In this document: piece by piece, positions 27,995-37,806 of the stretch
Layout of the letters: every line of letters begins with the position of its first letter
How positions within the stretch are numbered: position 1 is the stretch's first letter
Source of the DNA: Bdellovibrionales bacterium
Lineage (GTDB): Bacteria; Bdellovibrionota; Bdellovibrionia; Bdellovibrionales; Bdellovibrionaceae
Length of the DNA: 64,000 nt
Direction: 5' to 3'
NCBI GenBank assembly: GCA_016713585.1
Contig: JADJOV010000023.1
Coordinates: 124,001 to 188,000, forward strand
Notes under the pieces: generated by a model
What the model was told of the DNA's origin: nothing
The model's input: the letters and a program-made list of their open reading frames with translations, nothing else
Database searches by the model: none
Position numbers and translations under genes: made by a program

Positions 27995-29470
27995 ATGAAA
28001 ATCTTGATCATTGAGCAAACAAATACCGACGGCCACAGAAAATCTTGGCGGGTGACTCCTCAGGAGAGTCCCTCGGCTTTTGGTTCCTCGCGTCTGGCGC
28101 AAATTATCTCCCAAGATCAGACATCAACTCCCTTTGAAGGCGTCTTTGAATTTAAGGACGATCGTTGGATGTTTTATGATCTTCATCGCGATCGCCTGGA
28201 GAATTCGCTCACCTGCGAATTGAAGGAACTCACGTCCCTTAAACTGGAAGGGAGCGTCCTCAAGATCACTTGCTTTGAAAAAAAGGACTCATTGTCAGAA
28301 ATCCTCGATCGCTCCGGACAGGACGACAGCCCACAAAACACAGATTCCACGAAGAAAGCCTATCAGTTTTTTATTGTCCGGCACGGATCGAAGATTTTGG
28401 AAACCCAAGTCCTCCCGATGAATGGCGTCTTTTTTAGTGAAAAGGTAGCGAACGCTCCTCCTTTTAAAGTCATGCAGTCGACTGAATGGAAACGCATGAC
28501 GGTCGGTTTTTTTGAGATATCTCAAAAAACCGTTTACTTAAAAGACCCCAAAGAACTTGCCACACCTTCAGATCTTATGGATAGCGAGAGTCGACGAAGC
28601 ACTGGAATTCTTCTTGTCGCCGCAGCTCTGATTGGTCTTATGGCTTGGCTTGCACCCAAGGGACAAACTGATTACGCCCCACCTGAAATTACGAAAACTG
28701 CCCAGCGAGTGATAATTCGCAACGAAATCAAAAACAGAAAACTAGAAAAAGAAAAGGCAGCAAAAGAAATCGCCCGCGCGGTTGCCTCGACCCCCCCCCC
28801 AGAAACGCCACCTTCGGAGCCAAAAACAAAAACCGCTGGCGTGAAAGTTGCCCATCTGCTTAAGAATCTCCAAGGGGGAAGAATTTCAAGTCTTCTCGGC
28901 AAGGTTTCGGCCCAGGCGGCCCGCAGTAAGAATTTAATCATTTCAAGTGGTGTCCCAGCTGGCCTCTCGCCGTCAGGACCGGCTTTGTCTGCGGTCGGTC
29001 CCGTGGATCAGTCTTCTGGTCGAGATTGGAAGACTGATGCGAAGGGAGCGGGCCTGACTGTAAACACCCTCGGCAAAGGCGGCGGCAAAAATATCCAGGG
29101 TCTGGGGCGCTTGCAAGGCGGAAAAGTCGGAACCGGTGGTGTGGGACTTATTGAAGAAGAAAGCGAAATCGTAGGAGGTCTCGACCGAGATATTATTGCC
29201 CAGTATATTAAGACCCAGCTTGGACAAATACTCTTATGTTACGAACGCCAACTCAGCGCTCAACCTGACTTGTTTGGTAAGGTCGCTATACGTTTTGAAA
29301 TCGGCTCGACAGGGCAAGTCACCAGTCAAAAAATAGGCGACACGACTTTGAAAAACGCAACGGTGGAGGGCTGTATCCTCAACAAAGTCGCTGTTTGGAA
29401 ATTTCCTGCGCCTCAAGGCGGAACAAAAGTAAATGTTACTTATCCTTTTTTATTTAAGAGCACAAACTAA
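27995..29470 (+). CDS. AgmX/PglI C-terminal-domain protein (GltG/GltJ-like)
   Basis: 491 aa. A cytoplasmic N-terminal domain of about 200 residues (possibly a degenerate FHA-like fold), one TM at about 204-220 (ILLVAAALIGLMAWL), then a Lys/Glu/Pro-rich periplasmic linker, a Gly-rich stretch, and the C-terminal AgmX/PglI domain. That domain has IAQYIKTQLGQILLCYERQL and EGCILNKVAVWKFP, with the two characteristic cysteines. The TonB-like layout suggests it spans the periplasm and transmits motor energy to outer-membrane partners. Located 13 nt after the small exported protein. Confidence 0.82.
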   Translation: MKILIIEQTNTDGHRKSWRVTPQESPSAFGSSRLAQIISQDQTSTPFEGVFEFKDDRWMFYDLHRDRLENSLTCELKELTSLKLEGSVLKITCFEKKDSLSEILDRSGQDDSPQNTDSTKKAYQFFIVRHGSKILETQVLPMNGVFFSEKVANAPPFKVMQSTEWKRMTVGFFEISQKTVYLKDPKELATPSDLMDSESRRSTGILLVAAALIGLMAWLAPKGQTDYAPPEITKTAQRVIIRNEIKNRKLEKEKAAKEIARAVASTPPPETPPSEPKTKTAGVKVAHLLKNLQGGRISSLLGKVSAQAARSKNLIISSGVPAGLSPSGPALSAVGPVDQSSGRDWKTDAKGAGLTVNTLGKGGGKNIQGLGRLQGGKVGTGGVGLIEEESEIVGGLDRDIIAQYIKTQLGQILLCYERQLSAQPDLFGKVAIRFEIGSTGQVTSQKIGDTTLKNATVEGCILNKVAVWKFPAPQGGTKVNVTYPFLFKSTN

Positions 29471-29485
29471 GTCGGAGGAAACATC

Positions 29486-30304
29486 ATGCGAACCCACCAG
29501 GACATCATCACTTTATTCCTCATCCTAATTGCGAGTGTGACACTTTGGTCATTCTCGGCTCAGGCTGACACAAAGAAAGATGAAAAAATCAATTCAAACG
29601 AGGAAAAGAAAGAAGGTCGCAAGCCCGAAACCAAGGGACAAACCACTGAATCAGAAAAACTTGATGTCCAAAAGCTTGAACAGAAATATTGGTCAGCCAA
29701 GGACGATGACTTTTCAGTTGTTCAAAACCGAGCCTTCCCGAAAGAAAAGCGGTGGTATTTGAATCTCTCTTACGGAATGCCATTGAATGATCCGTTCTCA
29801 GCGGGCGTTCTCGTTGGGACAAACCTTGGCTATTATTGGTCGGAGCGCTGGGGCATGGAGTTCAACTACCGCAAGGCTAGCTTTCATGACAATGAAACGA
29901 CAGCAACCTTTGTCGCCGAAAAATCTGTCTATCCTGATGTCAATCGATTCCAGGCACAAAAAGTCCTCAATGTCACTTGGGTCCCGCTCTATGCGAAAAT
30001 GAGTTGGCTCGATCGCAAGATCATATACTTTGATATGGGACTCCAGCTTGGGGTTGGTCAAACTGAGTATCAAATTCTCCGAGATGGCGGGAACGAAAAA
30101 AACACTGGGATGACGACATCCTTGAATCTGATGCAGCACTTCTTTTTCACCGAGAGATTAGCCCTGCGAATCGATTTTACGAATACTTGGACCACAGAAT
30201 CCCGTGCGCGATACTATACCTCACCCTCGCTGGGAGATCGAACTCTTCCATCCCGTACAATTAATGATTCAAGCCTAATGATAGGTCTCACCATTTGGAA
30301 GTAG
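29486..30304 (+). CDS. Outer-membrane beta-barrel-domain protein
   Basis: 272 aa. Signal peptide (about residues 1-27), a charged Lys/Glu linker (28-60), then an aromatic-rich beta-strand region (WYLNLSYGMPLNDPFSAG, GYYWSERWGMEFNYR, LALRIDFTNTW) ending in ...LMIGLTIWK. This fits a small barrel typical of the outer-membrane component near AgmX/Glt genes. Fifteen nucleotides after the AgmX gene with a GGAGG ribosome-binding site. Confidence 0.75.
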   Translation: MRTHQDIITLFLILIASVTLWSFSAQADTKKDEKINSNEEKKEGRKPETKGQTTESEKLDVQKLEQKYWSAKDDDFSVVQNRAFPKEKRWYLNLSYGMPLNDPFSAGVLVGTNLGYYWSERWGMEFNYRKASFHDNETTATFVAEKSVYPDVNRFQAQKVLNVTWVPLYAKMSWLDRKIIYFDMGLQLGVGQTEYQILRDGGNEKNTGMTTSLNLMQHFFFTERLALRIDFTNTWTTESRARYYTSPSLGDRTLPSRTINDSSLMIGLTIWK

Positions 30305-30311
30305 GACAACG

Positions 30312-32472
30312 ATGAAAAGCCACCAACAACAAGCTGACCTTGTCAAACGAGCTAAACTTAAAATTTTTGCCAAGCTTGTCCTCTTTCTACTAATTCCCGC
30401 GAGTGGTTTTGCTGCGGACCTCCCCGATCTAGAACTGAAGTCCAAGGGCAAACCTCCAAGTGCGATACTAAAGATCAAGAAATCGTCAGCAGTCCCAAGC
30501 TATGAATTCCATAAGGCTAGCGGCAAATCTATTCCACGACTCGATATTGGAGAAGAATCTGAGTTCGAATTTAAGGTCGTGCCACTTCAACTACCCTCCG
30601 CACCCACTGTTTCAAATCTATCGCCGCCAAAAAACGGTCCTCCTCCAAAGCGTCCTTCACCAAAACCATTTGAGGTGAAAAATTCGACGCTTCTTATCTC
30701 CCCTGTTAAACCAGCCCAAGCGCTCGTTACGGAGAAAGGTATTCAACAAATCCCCGAAATCAAAACCCTCAAAGAAATTCCAGAACCTCAACCTCAAGCC
30801 ACTGATCCCCGCCCTGTCAATCTGATCAACTTTAAGCCTCAGGACTATAAACTTCTCGAGGGTTTGATTTTTCTTGAAGCACAAAAGAACCACGACATGG
30901 CCTTGGCATACTTTGCTGAACTCTCTGAAGATAAAGAATTTAGAACCGAAGCCCTCTACCACTATTCCAGAGCCGCTCAGGCTCGGGGTCTCAACACCGA
31001 AGTCAGAGCAGCTTTGCTGAAAGTCGCGCAAACCAGTCAACTCAAAGAGTGGAAATTTCTGGCGGCTCAAGCCCTCGCCGAGAATATAGCCTTATTTGAC
31101 GTTTCCAATCTAAAAGAAATTGATCCCCTCGTTCAAGCGATGGAAATCGATATCTCAAACAATGATGCCTACAATTTCTACCGAGCCAAGTACTACTTAG
31201 AGATTGGAAATCTTGGCCAGGTCGAAGATGCCTTAACTCTCATTCCAGAAAAATCACCCTACTTCAATGACAGTCTTTTAATCTCCGCCCTATTCAACTA
31301 CCGGCAAGGCAAAATTGAAAGTGCAATTATTCCACTCCTAGAACTTCTCAAGCGAGCCCCTAGAGAGGAGAATATTCGAAGTGTGGGCGCCATGACTCTC
31401 GCAAGATTGCAATTCCAAAAAGGCCTATATAAGGAAGCTTATCAAACCTATTTGGAAGTTAATAAATCCCATGCACTCTGGCTTCAAGCCATGGTTGAGC
31501 AGGCCTGGTCACAAATTCTGACTCAAGACTATGAGGGGGCCGCCGGCAATATGTTTTCCTTACATACAGATTTTTTTAAAAACGCCTACAACCCTGAATC
31601 CTACACAGTCCGAACAGTTGGATATCTCAACCTCTGTCAATTCGGAGACGCCGCCCAAGCACTCAACAATATGGGAAGACGCTATGGTCCAACCTATGGG
31701 CGCCTCGAGACCTTCATGACCACGAAAAGGACCCAAACCTCTACGAGACCGTACGACAATTGCTTAAAAATCCCGATCTGCGAGAGGTCGATGGCTTACC
31801 CAGATCCTTTGTCATTGAACTTGCAAGACATCCGAGTTTCATCAATGCCCAAAAACACATGAATAGCTTCGAAGATGAAATTTCAAATTTTAACAAAATT
31901 TTAATAAATCTTATTCAGCGAGAAAAAGACCTTCTCAAAAGACAGTCTGAAATCACCAAGGAAATTTCGGAAACAAAAGCAGCCCAGCACGCGCCAAAGA
32001 TTGATCCAGGAACCCTCAAGAATCTAACCAGCAAAGAAACTCAACTAGATAGAAAACTATTCCTGATCAAATTTGAATACCAAAATGTCAATCGCGCTCG
32101 AACCCAACTCAAAGAAAACCGACAAAAGGCAGTCACCAGACTTGAAGAAGAAAAATCTGTTCTGCGCAAGTCCATTTCAAGCCTTCTTTCTAAACGGTTT
32201 AATTCTTTGGCAACAAACCTGAAAAGTCTCCTAGATCAAACTGAAGTTCTAAACTATGAAATCTATTCTGGCGCAGGAGAGCAATTGCGATACCAAGCAG
32301 CCGGGGAGATGTGAATACGAAAGAGCGGCCACAATTAAAGCCAGAAGTCGATAAGAGCACAACCTGGAAGTTCAAAGGAGAGATTTGGGAAGACGAAATT
32401 GGACACTTTAGATCCTCCCTCAAAAGTGTTTGCCCGCCAGGAGAGAACAAGGTCTCCACAATTGAGAAGTGA
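30312..32472 (+). CDS. Exported TPR and coiled-coil protein (two apparent frameshifts)
   Basis: About 720 aa when joined. Signal sequence (about residues 18-35, LVLFLLIPASGFAADL), a Pro/Lys-rich low-complexity segment (to about 160), TPR-like repeats (to about 470), then after a frame change near 31715 a coiled coil (INLIQREKDLLKRQSEI). A second change near 32312 opens a final stretch (STTWKFKGEIWEDEIGHFR) ending at TGA 32472. The last part has no start of its own and clearly belongs to this gene. Part of the motor/TPR operon. Confidence 0.72.
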
Positions 32473-32555
32473 TGAGCTTTGAAGGATCTATTTAAGGACT
32501 TAATTTGACAAATTGTAAATGAACTGCAAACGAAGGAAAGAACAGCTGAGAACAT

Positions 32556-33205
32556 ATGAAAATAATTGCATTTGTGGGACTTTTAGCCCTTCAACTCGGT
32601 GGACCAAACTTCTCTCTGGCGAAAACCAGTGCAAAAGAAGGCATTGAAAAAATTAAACTCAATGTTGACAATTCGATAGCCAATACCGATGACTATAAGA
32701 AAAATCTCGCGGTGGTTGAGAAAAATATCGCCGAAGTGGCTAAGGCACGTGCGCAAGCTGAAGATCAAAAGAAACAGACTCAGGGGCAAATGAGTGAAAA
32801 CAAGACAAACCTCGGCCGTCTTGACAGAGGAGAAAAGGGCATCAACCAATTAATCATGGATGAAAAGAATAAATCTGCTTCAGAAGAAAAGAAAATCAAA
32901 GAGCTTGAAGAAAGCATCGCCAAAATTAAGGACAATCTACAGAAGCGTGAAAAAAATGTTCAAGACTATCAGCTGCAGCTCACTCAAATCCAAGAAGAAC
33001 GAAAGATCTGGCAAACCCGTGGCGAAACCCTCAAGGAGCAAGATACTCAAGTGAGTGCCCGCGTGAAAGCCTTGGCTCAACAAGAGGGCGAGTGGAAAAC
33101 AAAAGACGAGGCTATGAGGGGGAAATTTCCCGCTGGTCTAAAGAGACTGAAAAACAGAAGAAACTCTTTGACCAGTACTCCACTCTGGCCGAAACCAAAG
33201 AGTAA
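32556..33205 (+). CDS. Exported coiled-coil protein (one apparent frameshift)
   Basis: About 216 aa. Signal peptide (residues 1-22, ending FSLA), then an almost continuous Lys/Glu/Gln-rich coiled coil. At the GGGGG run near 33118 the frame changes; the continuing frame reads EGEISRWSKETEKQKKLF and ends at TAA 33203-33205. Last gene of the plus-strand cluster, meeting the phosphoesterase gene tail to tail with 4 nt between. A periplasmic structural role is inferred. Confidence 0.7.
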
Positions 33206-33209
33206 GGCC

Positions 33210-34121
33210 CTATGGCCACAGGCCCTGTGCTGGGTTTGTGACCTCTTGGCGCGGCAAGCGAGGAAGTCCAAATTCTTTCTGAACAAGACCCAGAAAATCT
33301 ATGTGTGTCGTCCGTCGGTTGACCACCGTGCCTGGAATGATTCCAGCACCTATGGCTGCCGTATAGATTTGATTAGTTCCAAACTTCGATCCCTCATCAA
33401 AAGTCACAATAACGAGAAGTTCTTTGTTTGAAGCCGCCAAATTGAGAAAAGGCAATAGAACATTTTTAGCCCAAGGCTCTAGTGTCGCCAAACCACCGTC
33501 ATGACCATCATTGATCAAATTTGGAATCCATAAATTGTAATCAGCCAACTGATTCGCCTTTAGGTCTGCCACAATTCCGCGATCATTGATGACATTGGCA
33601 CATCGAGCAGCATTGCCCGTCACGTTCTTGAAACTCATAAATGGGTTATGCTTTCGCACATAGTTTCCCGCTTGCGCACCAAGAAAACAGTTCCCCGGAA
33701 AATCCTCTGCGTAGGTGCGCCAAGTTCGCCCGACAGCTTCAAGGCTATCTCCCACGTGATTATCGTTGAGATCATAATTGTCATTCGTCTTCGTGCCCAA
33801 CAAACTTCCCGCCACCATGCCGATATAGTTTGGTTGGGAAGGTCGGCCAAGTGCAAAGGATTGGGTAAATAACGCTCCCATTTCTGCAATCTTTTTCATC
33901 GTCGGATTGGCTATAACCTTTTGGTAACCCATATTTTCAAAAACCACGATCAAAACCTTTTGAAAGCGTGAACTCGACCCTGGTTGATCTACTTCAATGA
34001 GTGGATTTTCCATTGATAGTTTTTCGGTTGAAGGCCCTTCAGTTTGCGAACGGCAAACACTCCCATTCGCGAAAACCATAGCCAAAACCACTGTCCACAA
34101 TCCCTTGTGCAAATACCCCAT
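33210..34121 (-). CDS. Secreted phosphoesterase (acid phosphatase/phospholipase C superfamily)
   Basis: 303 aa from ATG 34121, with a signal peptide (LWTVVLAMVFANGSV). Motifs of the PF04185-type phosphoesterase fold are VVFENMGYQKV (metal-binding Glu/Asn near the N-terminus), LGRPSQPNYIGMVAGS, and VIVTFDEGSKFG near residue 240. Likely a periplasmic or secreted hydrolase of phosphate esters; substrate unknown. Convergent with the gliding-type cluster and not obviously part of it. Confidence 0.78.
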   Translation of the reverse strand: MGYLHKGLWTVVLAMVFANGSVCRSQTEGPSTEKLSMENPLIEVDQPGSSSRFQKVLIVVFENMGYQKVIANPTMKKIAEMGALFTQSFALGRPSQPNYIGMVAGSLLGTKTNDNYDLNDNHVGDSLEAVGRTWRTYAEDFPGNCFLGAQAGNYVRKHNPFMSFKNVTGNAARCANVINDRGIVADLKANQLADYNLWIPNLINDGHDGGLATLEPWAKNVLLPFLNLAASNKELLVIVTFDEGSKFGTNQIYTAAIGAGIIPGTVVNRRTTHIDFLGLVQKEFGLPRLPRQEVTNPAQGLWP

Positions 34122-34503
34122 AAACACATCCTTGAGTTCGAGATAATTTAGTACTTTTATTCTAGTCTTCCACGAGGATTCCAAACCCTCCGGGCTTTGT
34201 CAAGTGAGTGAGGGATTTCGGGGGATTCCCATATTCTTGGAAGTTTAATTTTTAAAATTGGTTTATTTAAGTGAGGAATGTATTTGTCTAGGCAACGATC
34301 CTAGACTTCTGTCTAGGTGACTCATGACCAAAATCCGTCTACTCAGACAGATGCGCCTCAATTCGTTGATCTTTCAATCACTGTTGGCCCATTTTTGCCC
34401 AAGATTGATTCTGTCGCCAGCGAGAACTTCACCAATTCTAAATGACCTTGGCACAGAAGTCGCATGAAGCAGACCGTAACTAAAATCAATGGGAGTGAAG
34501 ATA
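34122..34503. other. Divergent intergenic region with CTAGG palindrome
   Basis: No gene seen. It holds the inverted repeat at 34286-34306 and a third half-site at 34311-34317, between the minus-strand phosphoesterase and the plus-strand exported-protein operon. Confidence 0.5.
34286..34317. promoter_or_regulatory. GTCTAGG inverted repeat plus third half-site
   Basis: GTCTAGG (34286-34292), 7-nt spacer, CCTAGAC (34300-34306), then another GTCTAGG at 34311-34317. Perfect 7-bp arms and a third direct copy suggest a cooperative regulator-binding site or a small hairpin. Confidence 0.45.
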
Positions 34504-34863
34504 ATGATGAAGTCAATTTTTAAAATGGTTCTCGGATCGATGATAATTTCATCTGCTGCCTTTGCCCAAGGATCAGGTTCGGCATCAGCAGGCTTTCGAC
34601 CCTTTAAATTCAAGATTAAGGATGTCACGTCACGGAATGAGGTCAAGCCAGAAAACGGTGGATCTTCAGGGAATGAGATTTTAACGGGAGTCATCCTCGC
34701 AATTCTTGGCAATATCAAAGCGGCCAGTGTTGATTTTGGGCTTGATGGCACAATAACGCACCAAGAAGTGAGTGGTCAGTCGGAAATAGAAATTGCACTG
34801 ACTTCACTGTTTTTCGATTCAAAAATCAGCATGAACAAAGACATGCTAATCAGCTTGGCGACA

Positions 34864-34872
34864 AAATCCACC
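34864..34872. repeat. Left target-site duplication of the ISL3 element
   Basis: AAATCCACC directly before the left terminal repeat, matching 36447-36455. The true duplication is probably 8 bp with one chance match, as is typical of the ISL3 family. Confidence 0.85.
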
Positions 34873-36446
34873 GGTTCTCCGTTTTTTAGAAGGTGATACG
34901 AAGCATTAGGACCTTCAATCAAAGTCAGCCGTCGACGGCATCCTGCCTTGGGAGACTCTGTCTCCCAAACCCTCTGTTACGGCCGGTCATCGTGACCGCC
35001 CGTCCAGGTTTTAAAACAAAAAAGTCCACCTTATTGGCTCTTTGTTGTTTAATTTAGTTGCCTAAAAAAAACCTCACAACATAAGGAGCCAAGGATGGAC
35101 TTCTCTAATGTCATCATTAATGCACTCGGTTTGCAAGATGTTCAGATTGAAAAGATAGAACAAAACAAGAATGATCTCAGCCTTAAGATTGTGGCGCGAC
35201 AAGACAAGTCGGCTTGCCGCTGTTATCACTGCCAAGGCCCAATTTTGTATGTTCACGAGTGGAAAGAACGAACTATCAAGGGGCCCCCATTTGGGGCCTT
35301 TCTTTACGTGACTATCCTTCTATATCAACTTCGCGGATCTTGTCACATTTGCGATGACAGAGTGAGATCCGCCAAGCTGACATTTGTGCATCCACAGTTT
35401 GAAAACATGACCTTGGCGCTCTGCGAACTCGCCGGTCGATTGATGGAAGAAATGCCCTGCGGTGCCGTGGCAAGGTGGCTGGGTCTTAACTCAAAGACAA
35501 TGTGGGATCTTGACCAATATCGAATGAAATCGATGAAGCCACTCATGAAATTGCCAGAGAAAATAGATCTCTCAAAAATGAGTGCTGATGAAGTTCATTT
35601 TAGAACCATGCCTAAAGTGGACAGTATCACAAAGCCTGAGATCAAGTTCGTGACTAACTTGGTTTGTTACAAAGAAGGTAAAGTTTTATCAAATGCGCCC
35701 GGACGAGATGCTAAAGCCCTGGCAACGTGTCTGAAGATTCTTTCGCCGGAACAAAGGGCCTCGATTAAGACCTTTTGCTGTTGATATGCATGAGCCTTTC
35801 ATGGCGGCTATTCGTAAGCTTTGTCCCAATGCCCAGATCTGTGTGGATAGGTTTCATTTGGCAGAGCGGGTTAATGATGCCTTTGATGAACTCCGCAAGG
35901 CCGAGTTTAAAAAAGCCAAAGACAGCAACGACACTTTTCAATTGGGAATGCTCTCGCCGCAGAGAAGGTTTGTCTTGGTTGAGCGGGAAAAGAAGCTAAA
36001 GAAAGGTGACCTTAAAATGCTAGATAGGCTGAAGGAACTAAATAAAAATATTCTTAACGGTATGATTTTAGTCGAACACTTTCATCGAATGTTGGACAAA
36101 ACTGACGTCATTGAATTTAGAAAATCCTTGCTCCTTTGGTATGGCCTTGTTCGTGAAGCCGGAATAACAGCCTTCAAAAATCTGGCATCGTTAATCAGAA
36201 AGTACCGAAACTACATTGAGGCTTATATCAATTCAAAGCTCACCACGGCAAAATCTGAGGGGCTGAATAACAAAATCAAGGTCCTCAGACGTTCCGGATA
36301 TGGCTATACGAACCAGACCTCTTACCTCAACAAAATCTTGCAAAGATGCGGCTATTTAAACTCAAGATTTATCAAGACTTCAGACTGGTTTTGGAGGCTT
36401 CCCGCAGACTTGGCACAAAACACCCCCTTCTAAAAAACGGAGAGGC
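34873..36446 (+). mobile_element. Complete ISL3-family insertion sequence, about 1574 bp
   Basis: Terminal inverted repeats of 21 bp: left GGTTCTCCGTTTTTTAGAAG.. (34873-34893), right the complement of 36426-36446, with two mismatches near the tip. It encodes one ISL3-type transposase, which reads through to within 13 nt of the right end. Flanked by direct repeats AAATCCACC. About 200 bp of non-coding sequence lies between the left end and the transposase. Confidence 0.9.
35095..36433 (+). CDS. ISL3-family DDE transposase (one apparent frameshift)
   Basis: About 445 aa joined, normal for the family (IS204/IS1001/IS1165 type). The N-terminal zinc-binding region includes CRCYHCQGP and GSCHICDD; the catalytic core has SADEVHF, and after the frame change DRFHLAERVNDAF and SEGLNNKIKVLRRSGYGY. 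The break is at about 35773-35784 in a TTTT run; removing one T restores FAVDMHEPF. If the frameshift is real the element is immobile; if technical, it is intact. Confidence 0.88.
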
Positions 36447-36455
36447 AAATCCACC
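36447..36455. repeat. Right target-site duplication of the ISL3 element
   Basis: AAATCCACC directly after the right terminal repeat, identical to 34864-34872, and in the reading frame of the interrupted gene. Confidence 0.85.
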
Positions 36456-36870
36456 GACAGAAACTTAGCAAAGATGCTTCCAAGTATTGCTGTTAATACC
36501 GAGAATATGTTGGTGACAGGGTCCTTGGATCTTGCAAAAGTAAGCGATCAGCTACGTGTTGAATTCTGCAAACCTTCCCAAATGGACTCGAGCTGCAATG
36601 ATACCAATAGGTCCCCTCTTCACATTCATGTCGGAAATAAGATCTTTAAGAATATCATCGGACTTGGCTTTCGGTCGATTTCTGCCAATTTGAGAATGTC
36701 TGAAGATGGAACGACACTTCACTTCAAAGGAGGCTGCGAAGCTTATAAAACACTGACAGATCTCACGACCGGAGACGCCTCTAATAGACCAGTGACCTGC
36801 TCGTTCGATGGTTTTGCAAGTTTCGATAATAAAATTGGTCAAAAGATTCACCTTGTTTATAAATGATCCG

Positions 36871-37806
36871 ATGAAAACACTCATGGCACGAAAGACACTG
36901 AAGGCACTGACCGCGTTGACAATCTTGTTTGGCGAGTCGACCCTTCATGCTGAAGCTCCACCACAGAATCCCGAGACACCTTCACTTATCTCTGAGATTG
37001 GAAAGATGCTCACTGTCGATCTTGACGCCAAAATAAAAGAACTTGGCCTTCGCGTTCACTCCTGCGAGTTAGTTAGGGATAATTCAATGGAAAAGCGCGG
37101 TTCTGAGATGATCTCTTCGTATCCTTCATTGCAAAGCTGTCTGACGGACTCCTTGATTCGAAGTCTCAATGGCAGACCAGATAAAAACCTCTTTGGTCAG
37201 GAAGTTCTTTATATTAAGTTGTGGGCCTTGGATACTGAAGGTCGCTATCTTCCACCCATCATTGTCCGGTGGCGCCATTCCCATAAAGGTTTACTCAGCC
37301 TACTCTCCGAAGGCCTACGACTCAAGACTGATCGCTTGAGTGAGTATTTGACTTCTATCAACTCCTTGGATGTTGTCTCAAAACCGTGTAAACTCAGCTT
37401 TGGTGATTCTTCAAGGCAAGATTTTCAACAGTCTGATTTTGGCAACATAATTGGCGATCTGGAAATTTCGGCGACTGAAACAAAAAATCTTTCTGACTAC
37501 TTCGAACCTGGTCGCCTTAAATCAATCCTCGCTGCGACAAAGCCGAATTCTATAATCGGAAACATTAAAGTTCCCAAGGTTGTTAATGGAGCACGTATAT
37601 ACGATGCTGAACTGAAGATAGGGACGGAACTAGAAGTTCATGGGGATCTCGAGCGAATTGACATTCGCATAAGATCGAATATTAATTTCTTGGCCTTGAA
37701 TGGCTCGCCTTCCCCCTTGATTCGCCTCTTAAATCTTTTTGTGCGCAAGACTTTTTGCGTTCATGGAAACCTTGAGGCCTTTGCAAATGAAGCGGAGGTC
37801 CAGTGA
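36871..37806 (+). CDS. Exported protein of unknown function
   Basis: 311 aa from ATG 36871, 4 nt after the stop of the interrupted gene. Signal peptide (about residues 1-27, ending LHAEAPP). The mature part has two cysteine-containing segments (RVHSCEL, SLQSCLTD) and a C-terminal region of beta-strand character (IIGNIKVPKVV, AELKIGTELEVHGDL). Family not recognised. Its stop overlaps the next gene's ATG (ATGA), so the three genes 34504-38592 form one operon, probably acting together in the periplasm or outer membrane. Confidence 0.75.
   Translation: MKTLMARKTLKALTALTILFGESTLHAEAPPQNPETPSLISEIGKMLTVDLDAKIKELGLRVHSCELVRDNSMEKRGSEMISSYPSLQSCLTDSLIRSLNGRPDKNLFGQEVLYIKLWALDTEGRYLPPIIVRWRHSHKGLLSLLSEGLRLKTDRLSEYLTSINSLDVVSKPCKLSFGDSSRQDFQQSDFGNIIGDLEISATETKNLSDYFEPGRLKSILAATKPNSIIGNIKVPKVVNGARIYDAELKIGTELEVHGDLERIDIRIRSNINFLALNGSPSPLIRLLNLFVRKTFCVHGNLEAFANEAEVQ

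Larger units (their letters stand above)
34504..36866 (+). pseudogene. Exported protein gene interrupted by ISL3-family element
   Basis: ATG 34504 follows GGAG. The 5' part encodes a signal peptide (MVLGSMIISSAAFAQ) and about 120 residues up to ISLATKST; the insertion sequence follows. The 3' part resumes in the same frame after the duplicated target at 36447-36455 (KSTDRNLAKMLPSIAV) and ends at 36866. Removing the element and one target copy leaves 780 nt, a 259-residue frame, so this is a clean recent insertion. The truncated product ends a few codons inside the element (about 130 aa). Unknown family; first of three consecutive exported-protein genes. Confidence 0.85.
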
